From positions 1 through 5,121 of the forward strand of contig JANNGZ010000217.1 of NCBI GenBank assembly GCA_031404155.1: a DNA stretch of 5,121 bases, written 5' to 3'. Source of the stretch: JANNGZ01 sp031404155. Its GTDB lineage: Bacteria > Pseudomonadota > Gammaproteobacteria > Burkholderiales > Burkholderiaceae_C. Positions 1-5,121 of this stretch are shown here, piece after piece. The stretch's first letter is position 1, and the number at the start of each line of letters is the position of its first letter. Both the position numbers and the translations under genes were made by a program. The notes under the pieces are model-generated. The model saw nothing but the letters and a program-made list of their open reading frames with translations, did no database searches and was not told the origin of the DNA.

Positions 1-58
1 CGCTCCCAAGCCGATTGAGCGCCCCTCGGGGGCCGCGAACGAAGTGAGCTGGGGGCCG
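1..58. repeat. Comamonadaceae-type intergenic palindromic repeat (left part may be cut)
   Basis: This GC-rich block carries the core gcgaacgaagtgagc (35-49) flanked by G/C runs. It contains a perfect 13-nt hairpin, gcccc-tcg-ggggc (21-33), and a second inverted pair, cgctc (1-5) with gagcg (17-21). The layout (a CCAAG-containing edge, GAGCG, a CCCCTCGGGGG hairpin, then the GAACGAAGTGAGC core and a GGGGGCC end) matches a repeat I recall from many intergenic sites in Variovorax, Acidovorax, Polaromonas and relatives. That match is from memory, not a search. The block starts immediately after ileS and may run off the left edge. Its function is unknown; a transcript hairpin or a REP-like element is possible. 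Confidence 0.65.
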
Positions 59-62
59 TCAT
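1..62 (-). CDS. Possible 5' start of the next gene (lspA expected), partial
   Basis: An ATG at 62-60 follows the ileS stop codon after a single base (TGA-C-ATG), an arrangement compatible with translational coupling. The frame stays open to the window edge and reads MTAPSSLRSRPPRGAQSAWE. In proteobacteria the gene after ileS is usually lspA, prolipoprotein signal peptidase. However, these residues come entirely from the repeat element at 1-58 and do not look like an LspA N-terminus, which should soon enter a hydrophobic helix. Either lspA has gained an N-terminal extension from the repeat, or its real start lies outside the window and this ATG is chance. I see no good Shine-Dalgarno sequence ahead of it. 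Confidence 0.25.
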   Translation of the reverse strand, partial: MTAPSSLRSRPPRGAQSAWE

Positions 63-63
63 G

Positions 64-2931
64 TCAGGCCACACGGCGCGTTTCGCCGGCGCCGTAAAGG
101 TTGCTGGTGCAGCGGCCGCAGATCGTCGGGTGCGCGGTGTCATCTCCGACATCACCGCGCCAATGCCAGCAGCGCTCGCACTTCTTCCCTGACACCGGGA
201 CAACCTGCGCACTGAACGCGTCGCCGGCGAAGAGCTCTACCTCAGAAGTGATGAAAACAAACTTCACATCGTCGCCAAGCGATGCCAGTGGTTCGAGGTC
301 GTCCGCTGTCAGGCTGAGGGTGAGATGCGCCTGGAGCGAAGAGCCAACTGCGCCGGTCGTCCTGACCGCCTCGATCGCCTTGTTCACCAGGTCGCGGATT
401 TCGCGGATGCGCGCCCACTTGGCCAGCAGCGCGCTGTCGCTTGTTTTCTCGCCGGCCTCGAAGGCCCAGAAGGTCTCGGTGAAGACCGACGGCGTGTCGC
501 CGACCACCTGCCAGGCCTCCTCGGCGGTGAAGCTCAGGAAGGGCGCCATCCAGCGCAGCATGCCGTGGCCGATCTGCCAGAGCGCGGTTTGCGCCGAGCG
601 GCGCGCGAGCGACTTCGGCGCGGTGGTGTAGAGGCGGTCCTTCAACACGTCGAGGTAGAACGCGCCGAGGTCTTCGGAGCAGTAGTTCTGCACCTTCGAG
701 ACCACCGGGTGAAACTCGAAGACCTTGTAGTGCGCCAGCAGCTCGGCCTGCACTTGCGCCGCGCGTGCGAGCGCGTAGCGGTCGACTTCGAGCATCTCGG
801 CCAGCGGCACCGCATCGGCCTTCGGGTCGAAGTCCGAGACGTTGGCGAGCAGGAAGCGCAGCGTGTTGCGGATGCGGCGGTAGGCGTCGACCACGCGCGC
901 GAGGATCTTGTCGTCGATGCTGAGGTCGCCCGAGTAGTCGGTGGAGGCGCACCACAGGCGCACGATGTCCGCGCCGAGCTGGTTGCACACGGTGCGCATC
1001 TCGACAAAGTTGCCGAGCGACTTGCTCAGCTTGCGGCCCTGGCCGTCGACCGCGAAGCCGTGGGTGAGCAGGCCGCGGTAGGGCGCGCGGCCTTCGAGCG
1101 CGCAGGCGATCAGCAGCGACGATTGGAACCAGCCGCGGTGCTGGTCGTGGCCTTCGAGGTAGAGGTCGGCCTCGGGGCCGCTGGTGTGGTGGCCGGGGTC
1201 TTGCGCCGAGCCGCGGTGCGAGCCGCGCAGCACATGCGAGAAGGTGGAGCCCGAGTCGAACCACACGTCCAGGATGTCGTTGCTCTTGGCGTACGCCTCG
1301 CGCTCCTCGCCGAGCCATTCCCGTGCATCGAGCAGGGCCCAGGCTTCGACGCCGCCATGCTCGACCAGTTGCGCAGCGCGCTCCACGAACTCCAGCGTTC
1401 GCGGGTGCAGCTCGCCGCTCACCTTGTGCAGGAAAAACGGCAGCGGCACGCCCCAGTTGCGCTGGCGGCTGATGCACCAGTCGGGGCGGCCGGCGATCAT
1501 GTCGCGCAGCCGCGCGCGGCCGTTCTCGGGGAAGAAGTCGGTCTGGTCGATGGCGGCGAGCGCGGTCTTGCGCAAGGTGCCCGGCGCCTTGTCCACGGTG
1601 CAGACCCCGTCGCCCTCGTCCATGCGAACGAACCATTGCGCCGCGGCGCGGTAGATCACCGGCGTCTTGTGGCGCCAGCAATGCGGGTAGCTGTGGTCGA
1701 GCTTGCCCGACGCGAGCAGGCGGCCGGCGCCGCGCAGCGCTTCGACGATTTCGGGGTTGGCCTTCCAGATGAACCGGCCGCCGAACAGCGGCAGGCTGCT
1801 CTCGAAGACGCCGTTGCCCTGCACCGGGTTGAGGATGTCGTCGTGCTTCACGCCGTGAGCAATGCAGGAATTGAAGTCCTCCACGCCATAGGCCGGCGCC
1901 GAGTGCACGATGCCGGTGCCGTCTTCGGCGGTGGCGTAGTCGGCGAGGTAGACCGGCGACAGGCGCCGGTAGCCTTCATGCACCGCGCTCAGCGGGTGGT
2001 GGAAGTTCAGGCCTTCGAGCTTTTCGCCGAGCGTCGTCCCGAGCACCTGGCCGGTCAGGCCGAAGCGCTCAAGGCATTTTTCGACCAGGGCCGAGGCCAG
2101 CAGGAGCAGCCCGCGTTCGCTGTCGACCAAGCTGTACTCGAGCGCCGGGTTCAGGTTCAGGGCCTGGTTGGAGGGCAGGGTCCACGGCGTGGTGGTCCAG
2201 ATCACCGCGAAGGCGTCCTTGGCGAGTGCCGGCAGTCCAAAGGCCGCCGCCAGTTTCGCGGGTTCCGCGCTCAAGAAGGCCACGTCGACGGTGGGCGAGG
2301 CCTTGTCGGCGTACTCGATCTCGAACTCGGCCAGCGACGAGCCGCAGTCGAAACACCAGTACACCGGCTTGCTGCCGCGGTACACATACCCGCGCTCGAT
2401 CAGCCGCTTCAGCACGCGGATCTCGCCGGCCTCGTTGCCGAAGTCCATCGTGCGGTACGGGCGGCTCCAGTCGCCGAGCACCCCAAGGCGCTGGAAGTCG
2501 CCCATCTGTTGCGCGATCTGCTCGGTGGCATAGGCCCGCGACAGCGCCTGCACCTTCTCGCGCGGCAGGACGCGGCCATGGTCTTTCTCGATCTGGTTCT
2601 CGATCGGCAGGCCATGGCAGTCCCAGCCCGGCACATAACGCGCGTCGAAACCCGCGAGCTGCTTGGACTTGACCACCATGTCCTTCAGGATCTTGTTCAC
2701 CGCGTGGCCGATGTGCAGCTTGCCGTTGGCGTATGGCGGGCCGTCGTGCAGCACGAACAGCGGCGCGCCGTGGCGCGCGTCGCGCAGGCGCTGGTACAGG
2801 CCGTGTTCGTTCCAGTCCTTGACCCAGCCCGGTTCGCGTTTGCCGAGGTCGCCGCGCATCGGGAACTGGGTATCGGGCAGGTTGAGCGTCGCGCGGTAGT
2901 CGACGTTTTCGGGCTTGTCGGTGGCGGTCAT
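64..2931 (-). CDS. ileS: Isoleucine--tRNA ligase (isoleucyl-tRNA synthetase), complete
   Basis: This cytoplasmic class I aminoacyl-tRNA synthetase joins isoleucine to tRNA-Ile using ATP and edits mischarged valine. The 955 residues compare with 938 in E. coli. Visible landmarks in order: N-terminal STLNLP-like segment and PMRGDL; PPYANGKLHIGH with the HIGH signature at 73-76; GWDCHGLPIE at 102-111; the CP1 editing domain with TTPWTLPSN (247-255) and GTGIVHSAP (338-346) followed by the conserved editing Asp352; WCISRQRNWG at 485-494; the KLSKS loop at 634-638; an anticodon-binding helical region; and a C-terminal zinc knuckle with Cys918, Cys921, Cys938 and Cys941. All key residues are present, so the enzyme should be active; the architecture is the ordinary bacterial type with a C-terminal zinc finger. 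The ATG at 2931-2929 is chosen because the protein then aligns with the family from its first residues. A weak GGAAAG ribosome site lies 10 nt upstream. Confidence 0.98.
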   Translation of the reverse strand: MTATDKPENVDYRATLNLPDTQFPMRGDLGKREPGWVKDWNEHGLYQRLRDARHGAPLFVLHDGPPYANGKLHIGHAVNKILKDMVVKSKQLAGFDARYVPGWDCHGLPIENQIEKDHGRVLPREKVQALSRAYATEQIAQQMGDFQRLGVLGDWSRPYRTMDFGNEAGEIRVLKRLIERGYVYRGSKPVYWCFDCGSSLAEFEIEYADKASPTVDVAFLSAEPAKLAAAFGLPALAKDAFAVIWTTTPWTLPSNQALNLNPALEYSLVDSERGLLLLASALVEKCLERFGLTGQVLGTTLGEKLEGLNFHHPLSAVHEGYRRLSPVYLADYATAEDGTGIVHSAPAYGVEDFNSCIAHGVKHDDILNPVQGNGVFESSLPLFGGRFIWKANPEIVEALRGAGRLLASGKLDHSYPHCWRHKTPVIYRAAAQWFVRMDEGDGVCTVDKAPGTLRKTALAAIDQTDFFPENGRARLRDMIAGRPDWCISRQRNWGVPLPFFLHKVSGELHPRTLEFVERAAQLVEHGGVEAWALLDAREWLGEEREAYAKSNDILDVWFDSGSTFSHVLRGSHRGSAQDPGHHTSGPEADLYLEGHDQHRGWFQSSLLIACALEGRAPYRGLLTHGFAVDGQGRKLSKSLGNFVEMRTVCNQLGADIVRLWCASTDYSGDLSIDDKILARVVDAYRRIRNTLRFLLANVSDFDPKADAVPLAEMLEVDRYALARAAQVQAELLAHYKVFEFHPVVSKVQNYCSEDLGAFYLDVLKDRLYTTAPKSLARRSAQTALWQIGHGMLRWMAPFLSFTAEEAWQVVGDTPSVFTETFWAFEAGEKTSDSALLAKWARIREIRDLVNKAIEAVRTTGAVGSSLQAHLTLSLTADDLEPLASLGDDVKFVFITSEVELFAGDAFSAQVVPVSGKKCERCWHWRGDVGDDTAHPTICGRCTSNLYGAGETRRVA

Positions 2932-2941
2932 GGCAAGGCAA

Positions 2942-2947
2942 CTTTCC
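2942..2947 (-). promoter_or_regulatory. Weak ribosome-binding site of ileS
   Basis: The minus strand reads GGAAAG here, 10 nt before the ileS ATG. It is only a partial match to AGGAGG and sits at the long end of normal spacing, but it is the best candidate upstream of the start. It supports the chosen ileS start only modestly. Confidence 0.4.
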
Positions 2948-3159
2948 GGGGGGCGCCAGCGGGGGAGGCCGGGGCGCGGTGCCTTTGCAGGCGGACTGGC
3001 TGTCGGGGGTGGCCGGCGTGCGGGGCACGACGACCAGGTTGGCGCCGCGGGTTGGCGCGGCTCAGCGCGAGCCCGGAATTCGGTCGCGGGTGGTCTGCCG
3101 GCGGGTGGCGATGCCGCCGCGAAGCAGCCGGCCGAGTTCGGGTGTCGAAGCCATGCGGC

Positions 3160-3165
3160 ATTCTA
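3160..3165 (-). promoter_or_regulatory. Possible -10 element for an ileS promoter
   Basis: The minus strand reads TAGAAT, a 5-of-6 match to TATAAT, within the locally AT-richer stretch CCCTTTAGAATGC in otherwise very GC-rich DNA. Transcription from here would give ileS a leader of roughly 220 nt. I could not find a convincing -35 hexamer 16-18 nt upstream, so this remains a candidate. It would let ileS be expressed independently of ribF. Confidence 0.3.
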
Positions 3166-3253
3166 AAGGGCGACCTGATCGCGGGCCTTGCCGGACCTTG
3201 GCCTGCCGCGGGCGCCGCGTTGGCGCCTTGGCGCGTCAATGCGAACCAGGCCC

Positions 3254-3283
3254 TCGCCTCGGCGCGCTAGCGCGCCAAGGCGA
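3254..3283 (-). other. Strong 30-nt stem-loop in the ribF downstream transcript
   Basis: This is an imperfect palindrome with 15-base arms and one mismatch (c3260 against a3277). In minus-strand RNA that mismatch becomes a G-U pair, so a continuous 13-bp stem closes a CUAG tetraloop. It could stall or end transcription or protect the ribF mRNA 3' end. No T-run follows, so it is not a classical intrinsic terminator. It comes from the second unit of the 39-bp array; the first 16 bases of its core (3261-3276) are a perfect palindrome. Confidence 0.6.
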
Positions 3284-3297
3284 ACAAAGCTCACGCT

Positions 3298-3317
3298 TCG
3301 GCGCGCTAGCGCGCCGA
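3298..3317. other. Perfect 20-bp palindrome in the third 39-bp unit
   Basis: The sequence tcggcgcgctagcgcgccga is its own reverse complement. It spans the junction of the second and third units and is centred on an in-frame TAG, one unit downstream of the true ribF stop. In RNA it would form an 8-bp stem with a CUAG loop. The matching region at the true stop (3333-3360) is an interrupted palindrome with two mismatches per arm. Confidence 0.7.
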
Positions 3318-3344
3318 GGTGAACCAAGCCCACGCCTCGGCGAG

Positions 3345-4427
3345 CTAGCGCGCCGCGGCGAACCAAGCTCTCGCATCGACCTCGTCCTGCGCAATGCCCG
3401 CGCGCAACGCGCTCATCGACTCATAGCGCCGTTCGTCGTGCAGCTTGTGCAGCAGGTCCACGCGCACGATGCGGCCATAACCGGCGTCCTCGGCCAGCGG
3501 CCAGTCCAGGCAATGTGCTTCGAGCAGCACGCGGCCGGCGTCTTCCACGCTCGGGCGCACGCCCAGGCTGACCACCGCGGGCAAGGGCTGGGGCGTGAGC
3601 CCGTGCACCCGGGCCACGAAGATGCCCAACGCGGCCACGCGCGGTTGGGTGAAGCGCAGGTTCAGGGTGCGAAAGCCGAGTTCGCGCCCGAGCTTGCGGC
3701 CGTGCAGTACATGGCCGCTCACGCTGTAGGGGCGGCCGAGCAGCGCGGCGGCGCGTTCCATGTCGCCGCACCCGAGCGCGTCACGCACCGCAGAGCTGCT
3801 CACGCGCAGGCCATGCACTTCGTAGCTCTGCATGCGCGCCACGTCGAAGCCCTGCGCGTCGCCGGCGGCGTCGAGCATGGCGTAGTCGCCGGCTCGGCGC
3901 GCGCCATAACGAAAGTCGTCGCCGACGAGCACGTAGCGGGCGTGCAGGCCGCTGACCAGGACATCGCGAACGAAGGCTTCCGGGCTTTGTGCGGCGAAGC
4001 GCTCGTCGAAGCGCAGGACCACCACCTCGTCGATGCCGCAGCGCTCGAGCTCGCAGAGCTTGTCGCGCAGCGACGCAATGCGCGGTGGTGCGGTCTCGGG
4101 TTTTCCGGCGCGTGCGGCGAAGTAGTCGCGCGGGTGCGGCTCGAAGGTGAGCACGCAGCTCGGCAGGCCGCGGTGGCGCGCTTCGTTGATCAGCAGCGCC
4201 AGCATCGCCTGGTGGCCGCGGTGCACGCCGTCGAAGTTGCCGATCGTCAAGGCGCAGCCTTGCACGCTGCCTGCGCCGGTCAAGGCGCAGCCTCGCACGC
4301 TGCCTGCGCCGGTCAAGGCGCAGCCTGGCACGCCGGCTGCGACGGGCAGGGCGGGCAGATCTACGGGGTCGGAGGGCGCAGCGGCCGCAACGGCGGCGGA
4401 TCGCTGAAGGCCGCGGAAGACGCGCAT
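3345..4427 (-). CDS. ribF: Bifunctional riboflavin kinase / FAD synthetase with repeat-expanded N-terminus
   Basis: RibF phosphorylates riboflavin to FMN and adenylates FMN to FAD in the cytoplasm. The protein is 360 residues. The N-terminal FMN adenylyltransferase domain shows TIGNFDGVHRGH (61-72), TFEPHPRDYF (94-103), VGDDFRYG (168-175) and VSSSAVRDAL (209-218). The C-terminal riboflavin kinase domain starts near GRPYSVSG (231) and shows GRELGFRTLNLR (247-258), which keeps the Thr254 and Asn256 of the PTAN motif although its Pro is Arg, and the likely catalytic Glu303 in LEAH. The start MRVFRG fits the family. Between it and the catalytic motif lie about 54 residues instead of the usual 15-20, because of an Ala/Pro-rich stretch and three 11-residue repeats ending in GCALT (residues 29-61). 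The stop lies in a 39-bp tandem repeat. It sits ahead of ileS, the usual proteobacterial order. No clear Shine-Dalgarno sequence is seen. Confidence 0.96.
   Translation of the reverse strand: MRVFRGLQRSAAVAAAAPSDPVDLPALPVAAGVPGCALTGAGSVRGCALTGAGSVQGCALTIGNFDGVHRGHQAMLALLINEARHRGLPSCVLTFEPHPRDYFAARAGKPETAPPRIASLRDKLCELERCGIDEVVVLRFDERFAAQSPEAFVRDVLVSGLHARYVLVGDDFRYGARRAGDYAMLDAAGDAQGFDVARMQSYEVHGLRVSSSAVRDALGCGDMERAAALLGRPYSVSGHVLHGRKLGRELGFRTLNLRFTQPRVAALGIFVARVHGLTPQPLPAVVSLGVRPSVEDAGRVLLEAHCLDWPLAEDAGYGRIVRVDLLHKLHDERRYESMSALRAGIAQDEVDARAWFAAAR
4246..4344. repeat. Three 33-bp tandem units in the ribF 5' coding region
   Basis: Units lie at 4246-4278, 4279-4311 and 4312-4344. The first two differ at one base and the third differs from the second at four. 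In the ribF frame they encode VAAGVPGCALT, GAGSVRGCALT and GAGSVQGCALT, the last running straight into IGNFDGVHRG. GCALT belongs to the first beta strand of the nucleotidyltransferase domain, so the array repeats the start of the conserved domain. Each unit also holds an inverted pair, ggcgcag/ctgcgcc (for example 4251-4257 with 4271-4277); the third has one mismatch. The reading frame is kept because 33 is a multiple of three. Confidence 0.95.
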
Positions 4428-4476
4428 GGCCGCGATTATCGCGGCGCGTGCTGATTCGCGGTGCTGGCGGGCGTGC
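4428..4476. other. Short spacer between the EAL gene and ribF
   Basis: This 49-bp gap holds the 13-nt palindrome 4431-4443 and the GATAAT hexamer described for ribF. I see no T-run or strong hairpin that would end transcription of the EAL gene, so read-through into ribF is possible. Confidence 0.5.
4435..4440 (-). promoter_or_regulatory. Possible -10 element of ribF, leaderless start
   Basis: The minus strand reads GATAAT, a 5-of-6 match to TATAAT, with its 3' end 7 nt before the ribF ATG. Transcription would then begin at or next to the A of the start codon, giving a leaderless mRNA, which agrees with the lack of a Shine-Dalgarno sequence. The hexamer sits inside an odd 13-nt palindrome, cgcgattatcgcg (4431-4443), which could be an operator. 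No good -35 box is visible at the expected distance. Confidence 0.3.
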
Positions 4477-5121
4477 TCAGTGCCGTGTCAGCGGCATCAT
4501 CCCGGAGCCGACAAAGTGCTCAGGCCCAAAGCGGTGCTCGGCGACGATGCAGTCGAGCAGCAGTTCCACGTCGCTCGGCGCGAGCGGGCGCGACAGGTGA
4601 TAACCCTGGCCGTTTTCACAACCCAGGTCGCGCAGTTGCGCGAACTGCGACTGTGTTTCGATGCCTTCGGCCACCACCGACTTGCCCAGCGACGCGCCGA
4701 GCGACACGATGGCGCGCACGATCTCGGCGTCCTTGGAGCCCTCACGCATGCCGGCCACAAACGAGCGGTCGATCTTCAGGCTGTCGATCGGCAGGCTGGA
4801 GAGGTAGCTGAGCGAGGAATACCCGGTGCCGAAGTCGTCGATCGCCAGGCCCACGCCGAGGCGGCGCAGTTCCTCCAGCGTGGCCATGGCGCCATCCACG
4901 CGCTTCATCAGGATGTTTTCGGTCAGCTCCAGCGTGAGCAACTGCGGCGCCAGATGCGACTCGCGCAAAGCGCGCCCGACACGCTCGGCCAAGGCGCTGT
5001 GCGCCAGGTCGTTGCTCGAGATGTTGACCTGGATCTTCAGGTCGGCCAGCGACTCATGGCGGCGCTGCCACTGCCGGATCTGGCGGCAGGCGCGCGACAG
5101 CATCATGTCGGTCAACTCGAT
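4477..5121 (-). CDS. EAL-domain protein, C-terminal part (c-di-GMP phosphodiesterase type)
   Basis: The frame is open to the right window edge, so the start and the EAL signature motif are missing; 214 residues are visible. EAL domains hydrolyse cyclic di-GMP to pGpG with two divalent metals. Numbering from the edge, the catalytic and metal-binding positions are present: Asn33 in VNISS, Glu65 in LELTEN, Asp95-Asp96 in the DDFGTGYSS loop, Lys116 in LKIDRSFV, Glu152 in VAEGIE and Gln172 in GQGYHLSRPL. The conserved loop 6 is intact, so an active phosphodiesterase is likely if the missing part is normal. The domain ends near residue 190, and only a short unremarkable tail follows. Upstream GGDEF, PAS or membrane parts are common in such proteins but cannot be seen. 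The gene ends 49 bp before ribF on the same strand, with no clear terminator between; a functional link to ribF is not implied. Confidence 0.95.
   Translation of the reverse strand: MELTDMMLSRACRQIRQWQRRHESLADLKIQVNISSNDLAHSALAERVGRALRESHLAPQLLTLELTENILMKRVDGAMATLEELRRLGVGLAIDDFGTGYSSLSYLSSLPIDSLKIDRSFVAGMREGSKDAEIVRAIVSLGASLGKSVVAEGIETQSQFAQLRDLGCENGQGYHLSRPLAPSDVELLLDCIVAEHRFGPEHFVGSGMMPLTRH

Larger units (their letters stand above)
2932..3222. other. ribF-ileS spacer, non-repeat part, no convincing gene
   Basis: These 291 bases lie between the 39-bp tandem array and ileS. Reading frames here are dominated by Arg, Pro, Ala and Gly, as chance frames in GC-rich DNA are. The longest minus-strand frame (3239-2928, 103 codons) ends in an ATGA overlap with ileS but looks non-coding in composition. 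A 30-codon frame (3154-3062, starting MASTPELGRLL) follows a TAGAAT hexamer; I do not recognise it. There is also a short direct repeat, gttggcgc, at 3038-3045 and 3051-3058, which can form small GC hairpins. The spacer most likely holds the ileS leader and perhaps its promoter. The ribF-ileS distance (413 bp in all) is long compared with the close spacing of this pair in E. coli. Confidence 0.6.
3223..3378. repeat. Tandem array of four 39-bp units overlapping the ribF 3' end
   Basis: Four head-to-tail units of exactly 39 bp lie at 3223-3261, 3262-3300, 3301-3339 and 3340-3378. By eye, neighbouring units differ at about 5-6 positions, while the ileS-proximal unit is more diverged (about 9 differences from the third). 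The unit at 3340-3378 is the ribF C-terminus itself, including its stop. Three units contain ctag at the centre of a palindrome; the core ggcgcgctagcgcgcc is perfect in two of them. In the ribF frame the extra units re-encode variants of the RibF tail (AWF..xAR) and two keep the in-frame TAG. This looks like tandem duplication of the last 13 codons of ribF, followed by drift. Confidence 0.93.

Noticed and set aside
242..1681. 479-codon minus-strand frame inside ileS
   Set aside because: It is a shifted frame of ileS with arginine-rich composition; the correct ileS frame is uninterrupted, so no frameshift or overlapping gene is needed.
2928..3239. 103-codon minus-strand frame that overlaps the ileS start by ATGA
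   Set aside because: The overlap looks like translational coupling, but the peptide is Arg/Pro/Ala-rich throughout, unlike the neighbouring real proteins, and no ribosome site or domain is visible.
325..3270. 981-codon open frame on the plus strand, antisense to all of ileS
   Set aside because: It mirrors the ileS codon pattern, has no recognisable domain, and long antisense frames without stops are expected in GC-rich genes. ileS on the other strand is certain.
2932..3344. T-box or other amino-acid-responsive riboswitch ahead of ileS
   Set aside because: T-box leaders belong mainly to Firmicutes and relatives. I see neither a T-box consensus nor an antiterminator/terminator pair here.
3254..3360. 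Classical intrinsic terminator of ribF
   Set aside because: The hairpins are strong, but no run of T follows any of them on the minus strand, so Rho-independent termination is not supported.
3163..3366. 67-codon minus-strand frame with 13-residue repeats (GALARRG...)
   Set aside because: This is the 39-bp array read out of frame with ribF; any frame without a stop in one unit stays open through the array.
3223..3378. CRISPR-like array
   Set aside because: The units are directly adjacent with no unique spacers, they overlap the coding end of ribF, and no cas genes are nearby.
2979..4454. 491-codon plus-strand frame with a repeating GALARRGEP-like peptide
   Set aside because: It is antisense to ribF, and the peptide repeat is only the 39-bp DNA array read in another frame. 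No start signal or known domain supports it.

Overview
The window is GC-rich chromosomal DNA that looks like Betaproteobacteria, order Burkholderiales, most likely the family Comamonadaceae. Three signs point there: the ribF-ileS gene pair (normally followed by lspA), protein sequences typical of that group, and at the left edge a copy of an intergenic repeat that I recall as common in Comamonadaceae (from memory, not searched). Every convincing gene lies on the minus strand, so transcription runs from right to left.

Layout in the direction of transcription: (1) 5121-4477, the C-terminal 214 residues of an EAL-domain c-di-GMP phosphodiesterase-type protein whose start lies outside the window. 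(2) 4427-3345, ribF, the bifunctional riboflavin kinase/FAD synthetase. (3) 3344-2932, a 413-bp spacer with no convincing gene; its ribF-proximal part is a tandem array of 39-bp units that begins inside the ribF 3' end. (4) 2931-64, a complete ileS, isoleucyl-tRNA synthetase. (5) 62-1, a repeat element and a possible start of the next gene, expected to be lspA.

The genes are mostly housekeeping: RibF makes FMN and FAD, IleRS charges tRNA-Ile, and the expected LspA would process lipoproteins. The EAL protein is a signalling gene that happens to sit upstream. I see no defence system, prophage, CRISPR array, RNA gene or transposase.

The unusual part is ribF, which carries a tandem repeat at both ends. 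At the N-terminus, three 33-bp units (4246-4344) add 11-residue copies ending in GCALT just before the catalytic TIGNFDGVHRGH motif. At the C-terminus, four 39-bp units (3223-3378) repeat the last codons plus the stop, and most units carry a near-palindrome centred on that stop codon. Both unit lengths are multiples of three and both arrays contain inverted repeats. These arrays are the best candidates here for something not previously described.
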